Positions 27,910-36,700 of a stretch of DNA of 64,000 nucleotides are shown here, in pieces. The stretch covers positions 57,575 through 121,574 of the forward strand of contig NZ_FNPC01000009.1 of the NCBI RefSeq assembly GCF_900107205.1, given 5' to 3'. The notes under the pieces were generated by a model, which searched no databases, was not told the DNA's origin, and was given only the letters and a program-made list of their open reading frames with translations. The position numbers were made by a program, and so were the translations under genes. Numbering within the stretch: position 1 is the stretch's first letter; each line of letters opens with the position of its first letter. This DNA is from Halopenitus persicus. GTDB taxonomy: Archaea; Halobacteriota; Halobacteria; Halobacteriales; Haloferacaceae.

Positions 27910-28824
27910 CTACTGTTTTGAGTTGTCGGGGTTGTCCCACCGACATTCGAGAATGACGTCTGTGCCATCGGCATCGTACACTGTGATGCGTGCCGGTGTC
28001 CCGAGTGTGGTTGCGATTCCAACTCCAAAGAATGATGCTATCGGGTGGTCTATTCCATCAACATATTGGTAGGAACTGTCAGTTACTGCAATCACACTGT
28101 GGTGATCGTCTTCGACGGATGTCACGATCCGGTCCGCAATCTCAAATTGCTCAACAAGCGCATCGGCTAGCTGGGTGAATAGTTGTTCTGGTGAGTTCGT
28201 TTCGGAGGGAGTAAGATCGACTGCTGTTTGTAATTCCTCAAATAATGCAGCTCCCGTTGGATAGAGCGCAACACCACGCTGACTCGGATCATCGGTGACG
28301 ACAAACATTTCATCGAGATCAGCATCTTCCGGTAGCGTATAGTCTTGATGCTGTGGGAGAAACAGTCGAGTATCCGACGGAGTTCGTTCCTCCCGCGGAA
28401 CATAAATCTCGGTTCCGGCTAAATCAAGCGCTGAGATGAGTTCAGTGTAGTTTGTTTGTTGCGTGCGATATAACGCATCACCAGTTGTCGTCGTCACGAA
28501 ATCAGCAGGTGTGAGATAATACGTGAGGACACCAGCAGTAATTGCAGTCCCCCCGAGAGCAATGAGTACTTGTTGTGCCGTTGCTACAGCGAAACTCCCG
28601 GCAACTGCAATTACCCCGACCGTTAGCAAGCCAAAAGCAGTCCGTCGATAGTTCGTCTGCTGTGACCGTGTATACTCTTCTCGGAGTCGTTGATTCTCCG
28701 CTTGCAATATTTCGAGTTTTCCATACAATTCTGCAATACTTTCCTCGTCAGTCGTTTCCTGATCCGTCGCAGTACTCCCTAGTTCGTCATCGGTACCTAC
28801 AGCGCCGGTGTCGTTTGTACTCAT
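27910..28824 (-). CDS. uncharacterised MoxR-cluster membrane protein (coiled coil plus two TM)
   Basis: 304 residues, not recognised beyond its context. Residues 1-35 are acidic. A short coiled coil follows (AELYGKLEILQAENQRLREE), then two closely spaced helices (FGLLTVGVIAVAGSFAVAT and VLIALGGTAITAGVLTYYL). The 200-residue C-terminal domain contains 'LDLAGTEIYVPREERTPSDT' and 'IASFFGVGIATTLGTPARIT'. It is the last gene of the run 30872 to 27910, following the 178-residue membrane protein by 69 bases. I infer a structural partner of the DUF58/MoxR complex. Confidence 0.6.
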   Translation of the reverse strand: MSTNDTGAVGTDDELGSTATDQETTDEESIAELYGKLEILQAENQRLREEYTRSQQTNYRRTAFGLLTVGVIAVAGSFAVATAQQVLIALGGTAITAGVLTYYLTPADFVTTTTGDALYRTQQTNYTELISALDLAGTEIYVPREERTPSDTRLFLPQHQDYTLPEDADLDEMFVVTDDPSQRGVALYPTGAALFEELQTAVDLTPSETNSPEQLFTQLADALVEQFEIADRIVTSVEDDHHSVIAVTDSSYQYVDGIDHPIASFFGVGIATTLGTPARITVYDADGTDVILECRWDNPDNSKQ

Positions 28825-28893
28825 AGCGTATCGGGATAGAACCCGTTGAACGGTAACCTGGATCCAGTCAATTGATAGTTTCTCATCATATGC

Positions 28894-29430
28894 TCATCGT
28901 TCGTGGGTATTTGTACGTACCTGTGTGGATACGGATACCTGTTGCCAGAATACCCCAGCAAGGTACAGGAGACAGATCCCCGCCACGATATGAATTGGTG
29001 GCCACGTGAGCCAACCGCCAATCACAGCGAGCGCAAGAAGCAGTGTAAGAAACACAGTCGAAATTCCAGAGACTGTACGCGTTTGCATAGTCGCCCAGCC
29101 TTCAAACACGATCGGGAGAGCGAAGAGAAGCTCCGTCACACCGAGTGCCCACAGCGTTTCAGGCGTGATCTGGAAACCGATCAACGCTAGGTTTCCACCA
29201 ATCAGGACAGTGATTGCGGGAGCAAACACCCAGCAGCAAATCAAGCTCGCAGCAATGATTAACTCGATAACCCGTCCAGTCGTACTAAACCAGAGACATA
29301 CGACTACACACCATCCAAGCTCATACCATTGCCATTCAGGTTCGACAGTGATTGCGCTATTCGGTCCCGCACGAAGACGATCCACCACGCGTTCACGAGT
29401 GTCCGCCACCCCTTGCTGTGTGTCTGTCAT
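28894..29430 (-). CDS. small polytopic membrane protein of the MoxR/DUF58 cluster
   Basis: 178 residues with about six hydrophobic helices (LGWCVVVCLWFSTTG, IIAASLICCWVFAPAITVLI, ALGVTELLFALPIVFEGW, GISTVFLTLLLALAVIGGWL and HIVAGICLLYLAGVFW). No enzymatic motif is seen. The start codon overlaps the DUF58 stop by 4 bases, so it is coupled to DUF58. Similar short membrane proteins occur next to DUF58 in haloarchaeal MoxR clusters. Confidence 0.7.
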   Translation of the reverse strand: MTDTQQGVADTRERVVDRLRAGPNSAITVEPEWQWYELGWCVVVCLWFSTTGRVIELIIAASLICCWVFAPAITVLIGGNLALIGFQITPETLWALGVTELLFALPIVFEGWATMQTRTVSGISTVFLTLLLALAVIGGWLTWPPIHIVAGICLLYLAGVFWQQVSVSTQVRTNTHER

Positions 29431-30872
29431 TCTGCCTGTGTCCGCTCGCTTGCAAGAACCGCTTGCAGTTTCTCTCCCGGAGCTATTTCAAAGGCGGTAC
29501 TGTGTTCAATCTGCTCGACTTGCTGTCGAAACCGTTCAAATTCAGCGTACCGACTATAAATGGTCTCAATATCGGTGAGATCACTGGGTTCGAATAGGAC
29601 ACTTGGTGTGAGAAATGACAGTACTGTCGGGCTTTGTTGCCCAGCAAACTTGATCGTGTCATATAACTCCTCACGACGGCTGTCATCCGTGAGAATAGCG
29701 ACGCGAACATCACGGCTGTGCTGATTCAGATACGTTTGTACCGTCTGCATAAGTGGATCGTGCTCAATTCGCTGGAAACGTTCCGACCGTGCAGTGATAA
29801 ATGGGTATAATTGCTTACTGAACACCGACGTATCAGACTGCAGTCGTTCAGCAGATACTGTCGACGTCGCTACTGAACGCGAACGATAGGATGTGCTTTC
29901 AGTCGTACCGTTCGAGGTCATTCCTGATTCAATACGGTTGAGTCGATCGCGGATCCTGAGATACTGTTCTGGATCAGCACTTACCCGTGAAGATGCATCA
30001 ACACCATCCGCAGTGATATGGTACAACCCGACTGGATCACCGTGGGTCTCAGCATCCGCAACGAGAAGAGCAGCAACGTGACGCAAGTACCCCAGCTGTG
30101 ATTCGACACCCTCGGCACTGCTAGTAGCAACCCTGCCATCAAAGAAAATCATCAATGGGCGTGTTGTTTCAAGCTCAAATTCTCGAACGTATACCTCAGC
30201 AAGCCGTGCCGTTACTTTCCAGTTAATCCGTGACACCGGATCGCCCGGGGTATACGCACGCATCCCTGCAGGCACGATCCCTGACCCAGTATCTCCAGAT
30301 CCATACTCACCGTATGTGACCGTGAATTGTTCTCCGGCTTGACCTACGTGGATCGAATCTGTATCACGCGGCGTCACCGTGACCGTTGTACCTGCTTGAA
30401 ACGGGATTGTCATTTCGAAAAAACCATACGGACTGGTGACTGTTGCTGTCGCCGGGCCAATATCATAATTACCTGCAAATGGGAACCGAAGCTGACACTC
30501 CGTAGCTGCATTCAGTACCGTAGGCGGAAGCGATAGTTGTTCGTTAGCAGGTTGTCCGTCAGCCACGTCTGGATAATTCGGATCGATTGCGACCGTGATT
30601 GGAAGTGGCTGTGTCGTTACTGCCGCGACTGAAACCGTAAGGGGTTCGTCTGGATGAATCTTCGTCTGGGGTGTCTGGTATGAAACGGAGACTGCAGTTT
30701 CAACAGTTTGAACGTGGCGGCGAAAACTCCCCTCGAGAACCAGTAACCACCCGAGAATTCCGGCAGTCGTGACTAAGAATAGAACGTCTGTGAATACAAG
30801 AGTCAACAAGCTAAAAAAGACCACCAGTCCGAGGACCCACCAGTACCGCTCGGTTCGACGCACCGATGCCAT
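29427..30872 (-). CDS. DUF58 domain protein (MoxR partner)
   Basis: 481 residues. Two N-terminal helices (YWWVLGLVVFFSLLTLVF and FLVTTAGILGWLLVLEGSF) are followed by a beta-sandwich region. The diagnostic DUF58 segment is 'YGEYGSGDTGSGIVPAGMRA', then 'YTPGDPVSRINWKVTARLAE' with 'YVREFELETTRPLMIFFDG'. A vWA-like C-terminal domain follows without a clear MIDAS. DUF58 proteins are the usual partners of MoxR ATPases. Here the gene is opposite in direction to moxR and heads its own operon of three, so the cluster seems rearranged. Confidence 0.88.
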   Translation of the reverse strand: MASVRRTERYWWVLGLVVFFSLLTLVFTDVLFLVTTAGILGWLLVLEGSFRRHVQTVETAVSVSYQTPQTKIHPDEPLTVSVAAVTTQPLPITVAIDPNYPDVADGQPANEQLSLPPTVLNAATECQLRFPFAGNYDIGPATATVTSPYGFFEMTIPFQAGTTVTVTPRDTDSIHVGQAGEQFTVTYGEYGSGDTGSGIVPAGMRAYTPGDPVSRINWKVTARLAEVYVREFELETTRPLMIFFDGRVATSSAEGVESQLGYLRHVAALLVADAETHGDPVGLYHITADGVDASSRVSADPEQYLRIRDRLNRIESGMTSNGTTESTSYRSRSVATSTVSAERLQSDTSVFSKQLYPFITARSERFQRIEHDPLMQTVQTYLNQHSRDVRVAILTDDSRREELYDTIKFAGQQSPTVLSFLTPSVLFEPSDLTDIETIYSRYAEFERFRQQVEQIEHSTAFEIAPGEKLQAVLASERTQAE

Positions 30873-31014
30873 CTACTTGCCCGGACACTCTCCCTCCCCT
30901 AAAGCATAGGGATTCCAAGAATATCGTATCGTATTGTGTGATTGGGAAGAAGCCGGACAGACTACTCAAAGCGCAACAAGAGGATTTTTATCAATTAGAT
31001 ATCTGTTTCCGTGT

Positions 31015-32145
31015 ATGGAATATAGGGCAGTCCCTGCATTGGTGATCACGTGCTTGGTTGCCACTTCCCTCCTTCTCGGTGGAGTGACACACACCGCTAG
31101 CGCGGATTCAGAGTACGATATTACAATTGATGGTAGCGTAGATACTCCGACTCGTGAAATTGCTCTGGAAGGAGCAACATATGAAGTCTCAGCGATTGGG
31201 AAAGCAGCAATAGGATCGTCCGTCAATGTAAACGTTCAAGCACCAGCGCCGGATCAGGAATATCACGTTTATCTCTATAATGCTGACCGGCAGATCATTG
31301 ATCAGAATCGTGGGAATGGAAGTGGCACGGCAACATTCGATCTCAGCGGACTGAGCGCCGGGACATACGTATTTGCAGTGCAAGAACGAGGCGCAACTCA
31401 AGTACTACATCCGCTTGTTATTGAGGGCTACGACACTTCAATTCAAGCTCCAGAATCAGCTTCCATCGGTGAGAACCTGACAGTTGAAGTTACTACCCAA
31501 CAACTGCAATCAGATGTCGCTAAAGATAGTATTGAAGTCGTAATTGCAAACGATAATCAACAAATCCGATCTACTTCAACCGGCACTAGCGGAACGCAGG
31601 ACATATCGATCAATACAGAGAATCTGAATACAGGCTCATACGAAGTCTATGCGAATGTTCGCGGACAAAATGTGGTCTTTGACCAGAAAGAGATTCTAGG
31701 TATCAGTAACGGCCACTCAGTTGAACTTGAGGCTGCTGAAACGTCTACACCGTCATCTGGAGACGGTAGTAGCGGCGGTGGCGGGGGCGGCGGTGGGAGT
31801 GAAGCCTCTGCTACACCGACAGCAACAGAGGCGGTAGAAACACCGGAATCGACAGAGACAACGCCAACTGACGTTTCGTCCCCGTCTCATACTGAAACAG
31901 ACTCGGCCCCTAGCACGGATACTAACTCGCCGTCCAACACAGCTACCGACGCAAATGATGAATCGGACACGACCACATCATCAGTCGACACACCTCACGA
32001 TGAGACGACGGAAGCAGTAACTCCAAATGAAGTCTCAACATCAACCCCAGATACGAATACATCCATCCCTGGATTCTCGTTCATCACCGTGGGCGTTCTA
32101 CTTGTCCTGACGACGATCTTCTTGAAATCTTCCCGATCGCGCTAG
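31015..32145 (+). CDS. PGF-CTERM-anchored, Ser/Thr-rich surface protein
   Basis: 376 residues from ATG 31015. This start was chosen because it directly precedes a signal peptide (ALVITCLVATSLLLGG ending TASADS) and has a TATA-like 'tttttatc' about 28 bases upstream, fitting a leaderless message. Two beta-rich domains (about 33-125 and 140-230) are followed by a Gly8 tract and a 100-residue Thr/Ser/Pro/Asp-rich linker likely to be O-glycosylated. The C-terminus 'IPGFSFITVGVLLVLTTIFL' plus SRSR is a PGF-CTERM signal, processed by archaeosortase ArtA with lipid attachment. Function unknown; probably a cell-surface binding or structural protein. Confidence 0.8.
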   Translation: MEYRAVPALVITCLVATSLLLGGVTHTASADSEYDITIDGSVDTPTREIALEGATYEVSAIGKAAIGSSVNVNVQAPAPDQEYHVYLYNADRQIIDQNRGNGSGTATFDLSGLSAGTYVFAVQERGATQVLHPLVIEGYDTSIQAPESASIGENLTVEVTTQQLQSDVAKDSIEVVIANDNQQIRSTSTGTSGTQDISINTENLNTGSYEVYANVRGQNVVFDQKEILGISNGHSVELEAAETSTPSSGDGSSGGGGGGGGSEASATPTATEAVETPESTETTPTDVSSPSHTETDSAPSTDTNSPSNTATDANDESDTTTSSVDTPHDETTEAVTPNEVSTSTPDTNTSIPGFSFITVGVLLVLTTIFLKSSRSR

Positions 32146-32196
32146 AGTATCATTTGAGTAAAATTTAACAAGTAGCGTATATCATAGCAATGTAAT

Positions 32197-34641
32197 ATGC
32201 GTCAACTGGGTACCATATTCATAGTGGTGTGCGTGGTTTTAAGTGTGGTAACCGCCGCACCCGCGTCAGCTGCGAGTTCGGATCCCTTACCGAACGATCA
32301 AGTTTTCGAAGCATCAGATCAAGTTAATGTATGGGAACGAGCTGTATTTCCACTTCGTGTAGATGGTGGAAATGCTGCAGAAACCGTTTCGAATCCATAT
32401 TTATTTGCGAACACTGGATCCGACGAAACATCGCTTGCAAAAGATAATACAGTCGTATATAACCCCAATACGGAGATAACACTCACATACGACTCACTAC
32501 GGGCACAAAGTGGGTCAATGGATGGAGAGGATGTCCAGATCGTCGCGGCACGAGTAACCGGCGATGGAAACGCTGAAGTCCCGAATACGTTCTCGGATGC
32601 TATTGATATGTTGACTACCGAGAACGCAAACCAGAATGCAACATATGAATTCGTCGAAAACGGGTCTCTCAATTCAAATGGATATCAAACCTTTAGTTAC
32701 ACGCCATCTCAGCCCGGCCACTACCTGTTTTTCGCTATTACTAGTAACGGGAATGATGCGGTGAATATTGACTCCGGGGAGATCGAAGTTACCGATGAGA
32801 TTACTGTGGTTGGTACTGATGCAGTTCCCGTACAGCGCGGAGAACCATCCGAGGTAACCCGAACCACAGATAGTCCGGCACCAGGAGACGATATTACATT
32901 CGATGTAGATGTTACTAATCAACTCGGGAGTACTGGTGTCACACACGTCTTAGCAGTCTATAAGCAGGACCAGTTAACCGAATCAAGACATACAGTTATC
33001 GTTGATCCGAATGAACTAGATAGGGACTTTGACATTCAGAAGGACAGTACATTTGAGCATTCGATAGCCACTGTCAGTGGGGTAGGCGATGTCGAAGAGG
33101 GAGCGACTATTAATGGTGTTGAGCTCGCTGACGGGCGTGTCTCGCGTGCAGTTGGATCTGGAGCAGTAATTGATTTCATCTCGGAAGAATTACAGCAAGA
33201 TCCGCCGAATACGAGAAGTGTCTCGCCGAATTCAACGCTCAATGCATCGATTGATGCGGATGTTGCCGAATCGGGCGATCACACGCTAACAATCGAGACG
33301 AACGATAGTTGGGAGCAAGGCACCTACCAGTACGTCTACCTTAGTACGCTCGAAAACGACAAAAACGCGATCAGTACGGACAGTGGAACGTTCAGTATCC
33401 AAGAACCTGCTCCATACTTTGACGTTGCGATCACGGATACGAACGCACCAATCGAGGAAGGCGAAACCCTCTCCGTCAATGCCACGATCACCAATACGGG
33501 TGGGAGCGAAGATACCCAGCAGATCCAATTAAACAACTTCGATGGGGAAACCGTTGACTCAATTACTGACCCAGAATTGACACTTGGAGCTGGGGAGAGT
33601 TCAGAAGTAACACTCGAATGGAATACCGAAGACGGCGACGCTGCTACCGATAATATTAGCGTTCAAAGCGATAATACCACCGTGACCCAACAAATCGAGA
33701 TCACTGCTGCAGGCGGTGGTGGCGGCGGTGGCGGCGGTGGGGGCGGCGGTGGCGGCGGTGCTCCCTCATTCGGCGATGAGGAAGAAGTACCGGAAACCGT
33801 ACCTGATGATGTTGGAGTCGTTGCCTCAGAGAGAGCGCAAGTCGAAGTTGATGAAGAGACTGGTGAAACCGTCGCAACCACCCAAGAAACGTCTGTCCAA
33901 GAAATTCGGATTCAAAGCGATCAAGTTGAGGGTGACATCACCGTTACGGACCTCGAGAGTGAACCAGACGAAACCGGTCCGTCACCCGGTGCCTCCGTCT
34001 TAGTCACTCAGATTACGGTTCCGGATGAGGCCGCAAATACACCTGGAACGATCCGCGCCAGCGTACCGCAGTCGAGAGTCGAAGCCGTCAACGCTGAACC
34101 TGAAGATCTCCGTATGAATCGATTCGCGGACGGGGAATGGCAAGGTCTCACTACTGAAGTCGTCGATCAGACTGAAGATAGTATCATCCTTCGGGCAGAA
34201 ACACCTGGATTCTCGTACTTCTCCGTAAGTGCCGTCTCTGAACCAACTGCATCCATCGAGCCATCCGCAACGACGATCGACGTCGGAGAATCCATCGACC
34301 TTGACGCCAGCGGATCCGACGACCGATACGGAGAAGTGGTCTCCTACGAGTGGTCCGTTGCTGGAGAAACACTGACCGGAGAAACGGTCTCAACGACGTT
34401 CGATGAACCAGGTGAGTACGATGTCGAACTGACTGTGACGAACGATGCTGGCGAAACGGATACTACCACGACATCGATTACGGTCAACGCCATTGAGACA
34501 CCGGAGCAAACGGAGCCGTCGCCGACCGAGACTGAGGTGAGTCCGGAGCAAACTGAGGAAGGGATCCCTGGCTTCACCAGTGTAATTGCGGTTCTCGCAC
34601 TGCTCAGCAGTGCACTACTCGCCCGCCGCTACTCAAGGTGA
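32197..34641 (+). CDS. large PGF-CTERM surface protein with CARDB, PGF-pre-PGF and PKD domains
   Basis: 814 residues. Signal peptide (TIFIVVCVVLSVVTAAPASA). A long BGTF-like surface region precedes a CARDB-type domain ('IEEGETLSVNATITNTGGSE' near residue 420). A run of 16 glycines (33712-33759) is then followed by a PGF-pre-PGF domain ending 'AETPGFSYFSVSAVSEP', a PKD domain ('LDASGSDDRYGEVVSYEWSV') and the PGF-CTERM tail 'GIPGFTSVIAVLALLSSALL'. It is anchored by ArtA and exposed on the cell surface. It lies 51 bases after a smaller PGF-CTERM protein, and the two are probably partners. The poly-glycine tract is encoded by GGN repeats prone to slippage. Confidence 0.85.
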   Translation: MRQLGTIFIVVCVVLSVVTAAPASAASSDPLPNDQVFEASDQVNVWERAVFPLRVDGGNAAETVSNPYLFANTGSDETSLAKDNTVVYNPNTEITLTYDSLRAQSGSMDGEDVQIVAARVTGDGNAEVPNTFSDAIDMLTTENANQNATYEFVENGSLNSNGYQTFSYTPSQPGHYLFFAITSNGNDAVNIDSGEIEVTDEITVVGTDAVPVQRGEPSEVTRTTDSPAPGDDITFDVDVTNQLGSTGVTHVLAVYKQDQLTESRHTVIVDPNELDRDFDIQKDSTFEHSIATVSGVGDVEEGATINGVELADGRVSRAVGSGAVIDFISEELQQDPPNTRSVSPNSTLNASIDADVAESGDHTLTIETNDSWEQGTYQYVYLSTLENDKNAISTDSGTFSIQEPAPYFDVAITDTNAPIEEGETLSVNATITNTGGSEDTQQIQLNNFDGETVDSITDPELTLGAGESSEVTLEWNTEDGDAATDNISVQSDNTTVTQQIEITAAGGGGGGGGGGGGGGGGAPSFGDEEEVPETVPDDVGVVASERAQVEVDEETGETVATTQETSVQEIRIQSDQVEGDITVTDLESEPDETGPSPGASVLVTQITVPDEAANTPGTIRASVPQSRVEAVNAEPEDLRMNRFADGEWQGLTTEVVDQTEDSIILRAETPGFSYFSVSAVSEPTASIEPSATTIDVGESIDLDASGSDDRYGEVVSYEWSVAGETLTGETVSTTFDEPGEYDVELTVTNDAGETDTTTTSITVNAIETPEQTEPSPTETEVSPEQTEEGIPGFTSVIAVLALLSSALLARRYSR

Positions 34642-34677
34642 CGTCTCCACCTTTATGAACGGTGGGTGACTCGCCTC

Positions 34678-35370
34678 CGCGGTGTTAAGTTAAGGACGAG
34701 GCGGTCGAAGTTTCAGAGTCCTATGGCCGAAACCGACCGCCTCACCGGATCTACCGAGTGGATCGACTTGGAGTTTGTGGAGCGAGAGCGGACACCCCGT
34801 GAGATCATTGAAAAGGGTATTCGCCACCACCTTGCGGGACTATCACTTTCGAATACAGTTGTGTTACTTGAGGAGTTGGGTGTCGAACGGAGTCGAACTG
34901 CGATTCATAACTGGGTTCAGAAGGCTGACCTACAGCCAGCTGGCGGGAAAAGCCCGGATCGCGTTGCTGTCGATCAGAAGGCGATCCGGATCAACAACGA
35001 GCAGTACTGGCTGTATGCTGCGGTCGATCCAGAAACCAACAGAATCCTCCACTCACAGCTGTTTCCGACGTATACGATCCCGATCGGTCGAGAGTTCCTA
35101 GCCGAGTTAGCCGAGAAACACGATGTCGAGGATGCGCTGTTTCTCGTCGATGACGCTAACGATCTCAAAGGCGCGCTTCGACGAGAAAATCTTCGCTTCC
35201 ACGTCGAAATCCACGGCTTCAGAAACGCAGTTGAACGTGTCTTCCGAGAAATACAACGCAGAACCTCTTCGTTTTCAAATTGTTTCAGCCACGTCGACCC
35301 ACCGACCGCGGAAACGTGGTTACAAGCCCACGCCGTCTGGTGGAACTATGCTTATTAAGTTAACACCGCG
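34678..35370 (+). mobile_element. IS6-family insertion sequence
   Basis: Ends CGCGGTGTTAAGTTAA (34678-34693) and TTAAGTTAACACCGCG (35355-35370) are inverted repeats with one mismatch in 16. The 8-base direct repeat CTCGCCTC at 34670-34677 and 35373-35380 is a candidate target duplication, offset by 2 bases on the right. The 693-base size and single gene fit a complete IS6 element. It landed just behind the stop of the large surface-protein gene. Confidence 0.8.
34723..35358 (+). CDS. IS6-family DDE transposase
   Basis: 211 residues from ATG 34723 (MAETDRLTG), intact. An HTH region (LGVERSRTAIHNWVQKADLQ) is followed by the first Asp in 'RVAVDQKAIRINNEQYWLYA', the second in 'ALFLVDDANDLKGALRR' and the Glu in 'NAVERVFREIQRRTSSF'. 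The second block usually reads FLVDGA; here Gly is Asp, which may reduce activity. The reading frame spans nearly the whole element. Confidence 0.85.
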   Translation: MAETDRLTGSTEWIDLEFVERERTPREIIEKGIRHHLAGLSLSNTVVLLEELGVERSRTAIHNWVQKADLQPAGGKSPDRVAVDQKAIRINNEQYWLYAAVDPETNRILHSQLFPTYTIPIGREFLAELAEKHDVEDALFLVDDANDLKGALRRENLRFHVEIHGFRNAVERVFREIQRRTSSFSNCFSHVDPPTAETWLQAHAVWWNYAY

Positions 35371-35390
35371 CGCTCGCCTCCGAGACAGCA

Positions 35391-35413
35391 GTCAGAACGC
35401 GGTACGTTCTGAC
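35391..35413. repeat. perfect hairpin, GTCAGAAC-type stem
   Basis: GTCAGAACG, loop CGGTA, CGTTCTGAC: a perfect 9-base-pair stem just outside the IS6 right end. The same GTCAGAA/TTCTGAC stem arms recur at 35768-35788. Confidence 0.7.
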
Positions 35414-35740
35414 GGGGTGTTGAGACGCAGTTCAGCAGTTTCGAGACGGAGCCTCTGGCCTCAAGGAGCGAGGGCTTCTGACACGCAGTCGGAAGCACGA
35501 CGCGAGTAGGCCGGAGAGAAAGCCGACATAGTGGGAAACAAGTAACGTGGCTGATGCTGACTGACTCGTCACCCGATATATTTTCAGGGATCCACCGTAC
35601 CATTATTCAGTGATACGTCGCACAAGTCGCCGGTATCACGGGCTGCAGTAGCCCGGCTCTCGAATGGTGGGGACGCCGACCCCGAAGGTCGTTCCATACG
35701 GGCGATAACTGACGGCGAGTCCCACATCAAAGCCCCATCA

Positions 35741-35788
35741 CCAGAAATCTCCGATTTCTGGGTAGCAGTCAGAAGCTCCGCTTCTGAC
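35741..35788. repeat. two adjacent perfect hairpins with identical TCC loops
   Basis: CCAGAAATC-TCC-GATTTCTGG (35741-35761) and GTCAGAAGC-TCC-GCTTCTGAC (35768-35788), six bases apart. Both have 9-base-pair stems and the same three-base loop. No coding frame covers them. They could be structured RNA or a transposon end. Confidence 0.7.
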
Positions 35789-36192
35789 GACGCCCTCAAC
35801 GAGCGAACCCGTCAGGGTGAGCGAAGTAGGGTGGGGTCGGTTACTCAAGGACTACTGCCTCGGGCGTGTGTGCGTCCGAGGCCGCGTCTGTGCACGAGCG
35901 CAGGTGTTCCTTGCGCTGTGCCTTCGCCTCGTCACCGTAATTGCCAACTACGAACGCGAAGACAATCCGGGAAGTACCGTGATCACAGTGTGAGAAGAGT
36001 TCTATGATATCCTCACTGAGGCTAGCTTCTAAGATTGGCTCATTACCTAATACTGCGAATCGGACTTGCCGACCGGGCAACCAGCTGGGTATTTTATATA
36101 CTCCCAGATCAATTCTATCGCTATAGCAGGCCAAAATCCGATATAGAAGGATCCAATCGCGGATCTCAGCGAGGCCGTCTGTGTGGAGCCTG

Positions 36193-36238
36193 TCGGCCTC
36201 TCGAGGCGATGACCTGGGTTCGAATCCCAGTCGGAGCA
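36193..36238 (+). pseudogene. 3'-half tRNA-Glu (CUC) relic, probable att scar
   Basis: The segment holds the anticodon loop CTCTCGA, a complete T arm CTGGG-TTCGAAT-CCCAG and the 3' acceptor strand TCGGAGC plus discriminator A. The matching 5' acceptor GCTCCGA and a D arm are absent upstream, and the anticodon stem has one G-G mismatch. So it is a tRNA 3' fragment and not a functional gene. Such fragments mark sites where an integrative element recombined at a tRNA 3' end. It separates the AT-richer mosaic DNA (left) from the GC-rich compact DNA (right). Confidence 0.72.
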
Positions 36239-36319
36239 TTTTCGGTTTTCGTCTCCTGTTTTCCGTATCCTGACCAGTCGTGTTCTCGTCGCCGACGGCC
36301 GAGTTTCGTCGCCGATCGG

Positions 36320-36652
36320 TCACTGGACGTTCGAGATCTGCTCCCAGAGCCCCGGCAGGTCCTCGAGGCGCTTCCACCCGGCCGTCTCGTCGACGTCGTC
36401 CGCGACGACGGTGATGGCCTCGAAGTACTCGTCGAGGACCGCCTCCCGTTCCATCGCGAGCGGCGGCGTACAGTAGTCCTCCTCGATCCAGACGGCCTCG
36501 CCGGTTTCGGGGTCGAACTTCGCCCGCTCGAGGGCGGCGGTCAGCGCGCGGCCGAACGGCTCCATCGATTCGACGTCGCCGTTCTCGAGCCGCTCGCGGA
36601 GCTCGGGAAGCCGGTCGCGGTTCGGCCGTGCGCGCACGAATCGGTATGCCAT
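36320..36652 (-). CDS. conserved haloarchaeal hypothetical protein
   Basis: 110 residues from ATG 36652 (MAYRFVRARPNRDRLPELRE); an upstream GTG at 36673 is less likely. The protein is soluble and acidic, with 'RAKFDPETGEAVWIEEDYCT' and 'EREAVLDEYFEAITVVADDV'. It has no known domain. Its composition and GC are those of core haloarchaeal genes, and it is the first gene after the tRNA scar. Confidence 0.7.
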   Translation of the reverse strand: MAYRFVRARPNRDRLPELRERLENGDVESMEPFGRALTAALERAKFDPETGEAVWIEEDYCTPPLAMEREAVLDEYFEAITVVADDVDETAGWKRLEDLPGLWEQISNVQ

Positions 36653-36700
36653 ATCAATGAGTACGGTTCGCACGAAGAAACGTCTGCCGGCGGGGGTCGC

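Larger units (their letters stand above)
35371..36192. other. gene-free region with strong hairpins
   Basis: 820 bases with no convincing gene on either strand. It contains three perfect hairpins (annotated separately), and the stretch 35640-35860 reads like the non-coding flank of a haloarchaeal IS element. From 36000 the sequence becomes AT-rich and stays so up to the tRNA fragment at 36193, marking the edge of the variable half of the window. Confidence 0.5.

Noticed and set aside
36120..36238. A complete tRNA gene
   Set aside because: No 5' acceptor strand GCTCCGA, no D arm and one mismatch in the anticodon stem, so only a 3' fragment is present.
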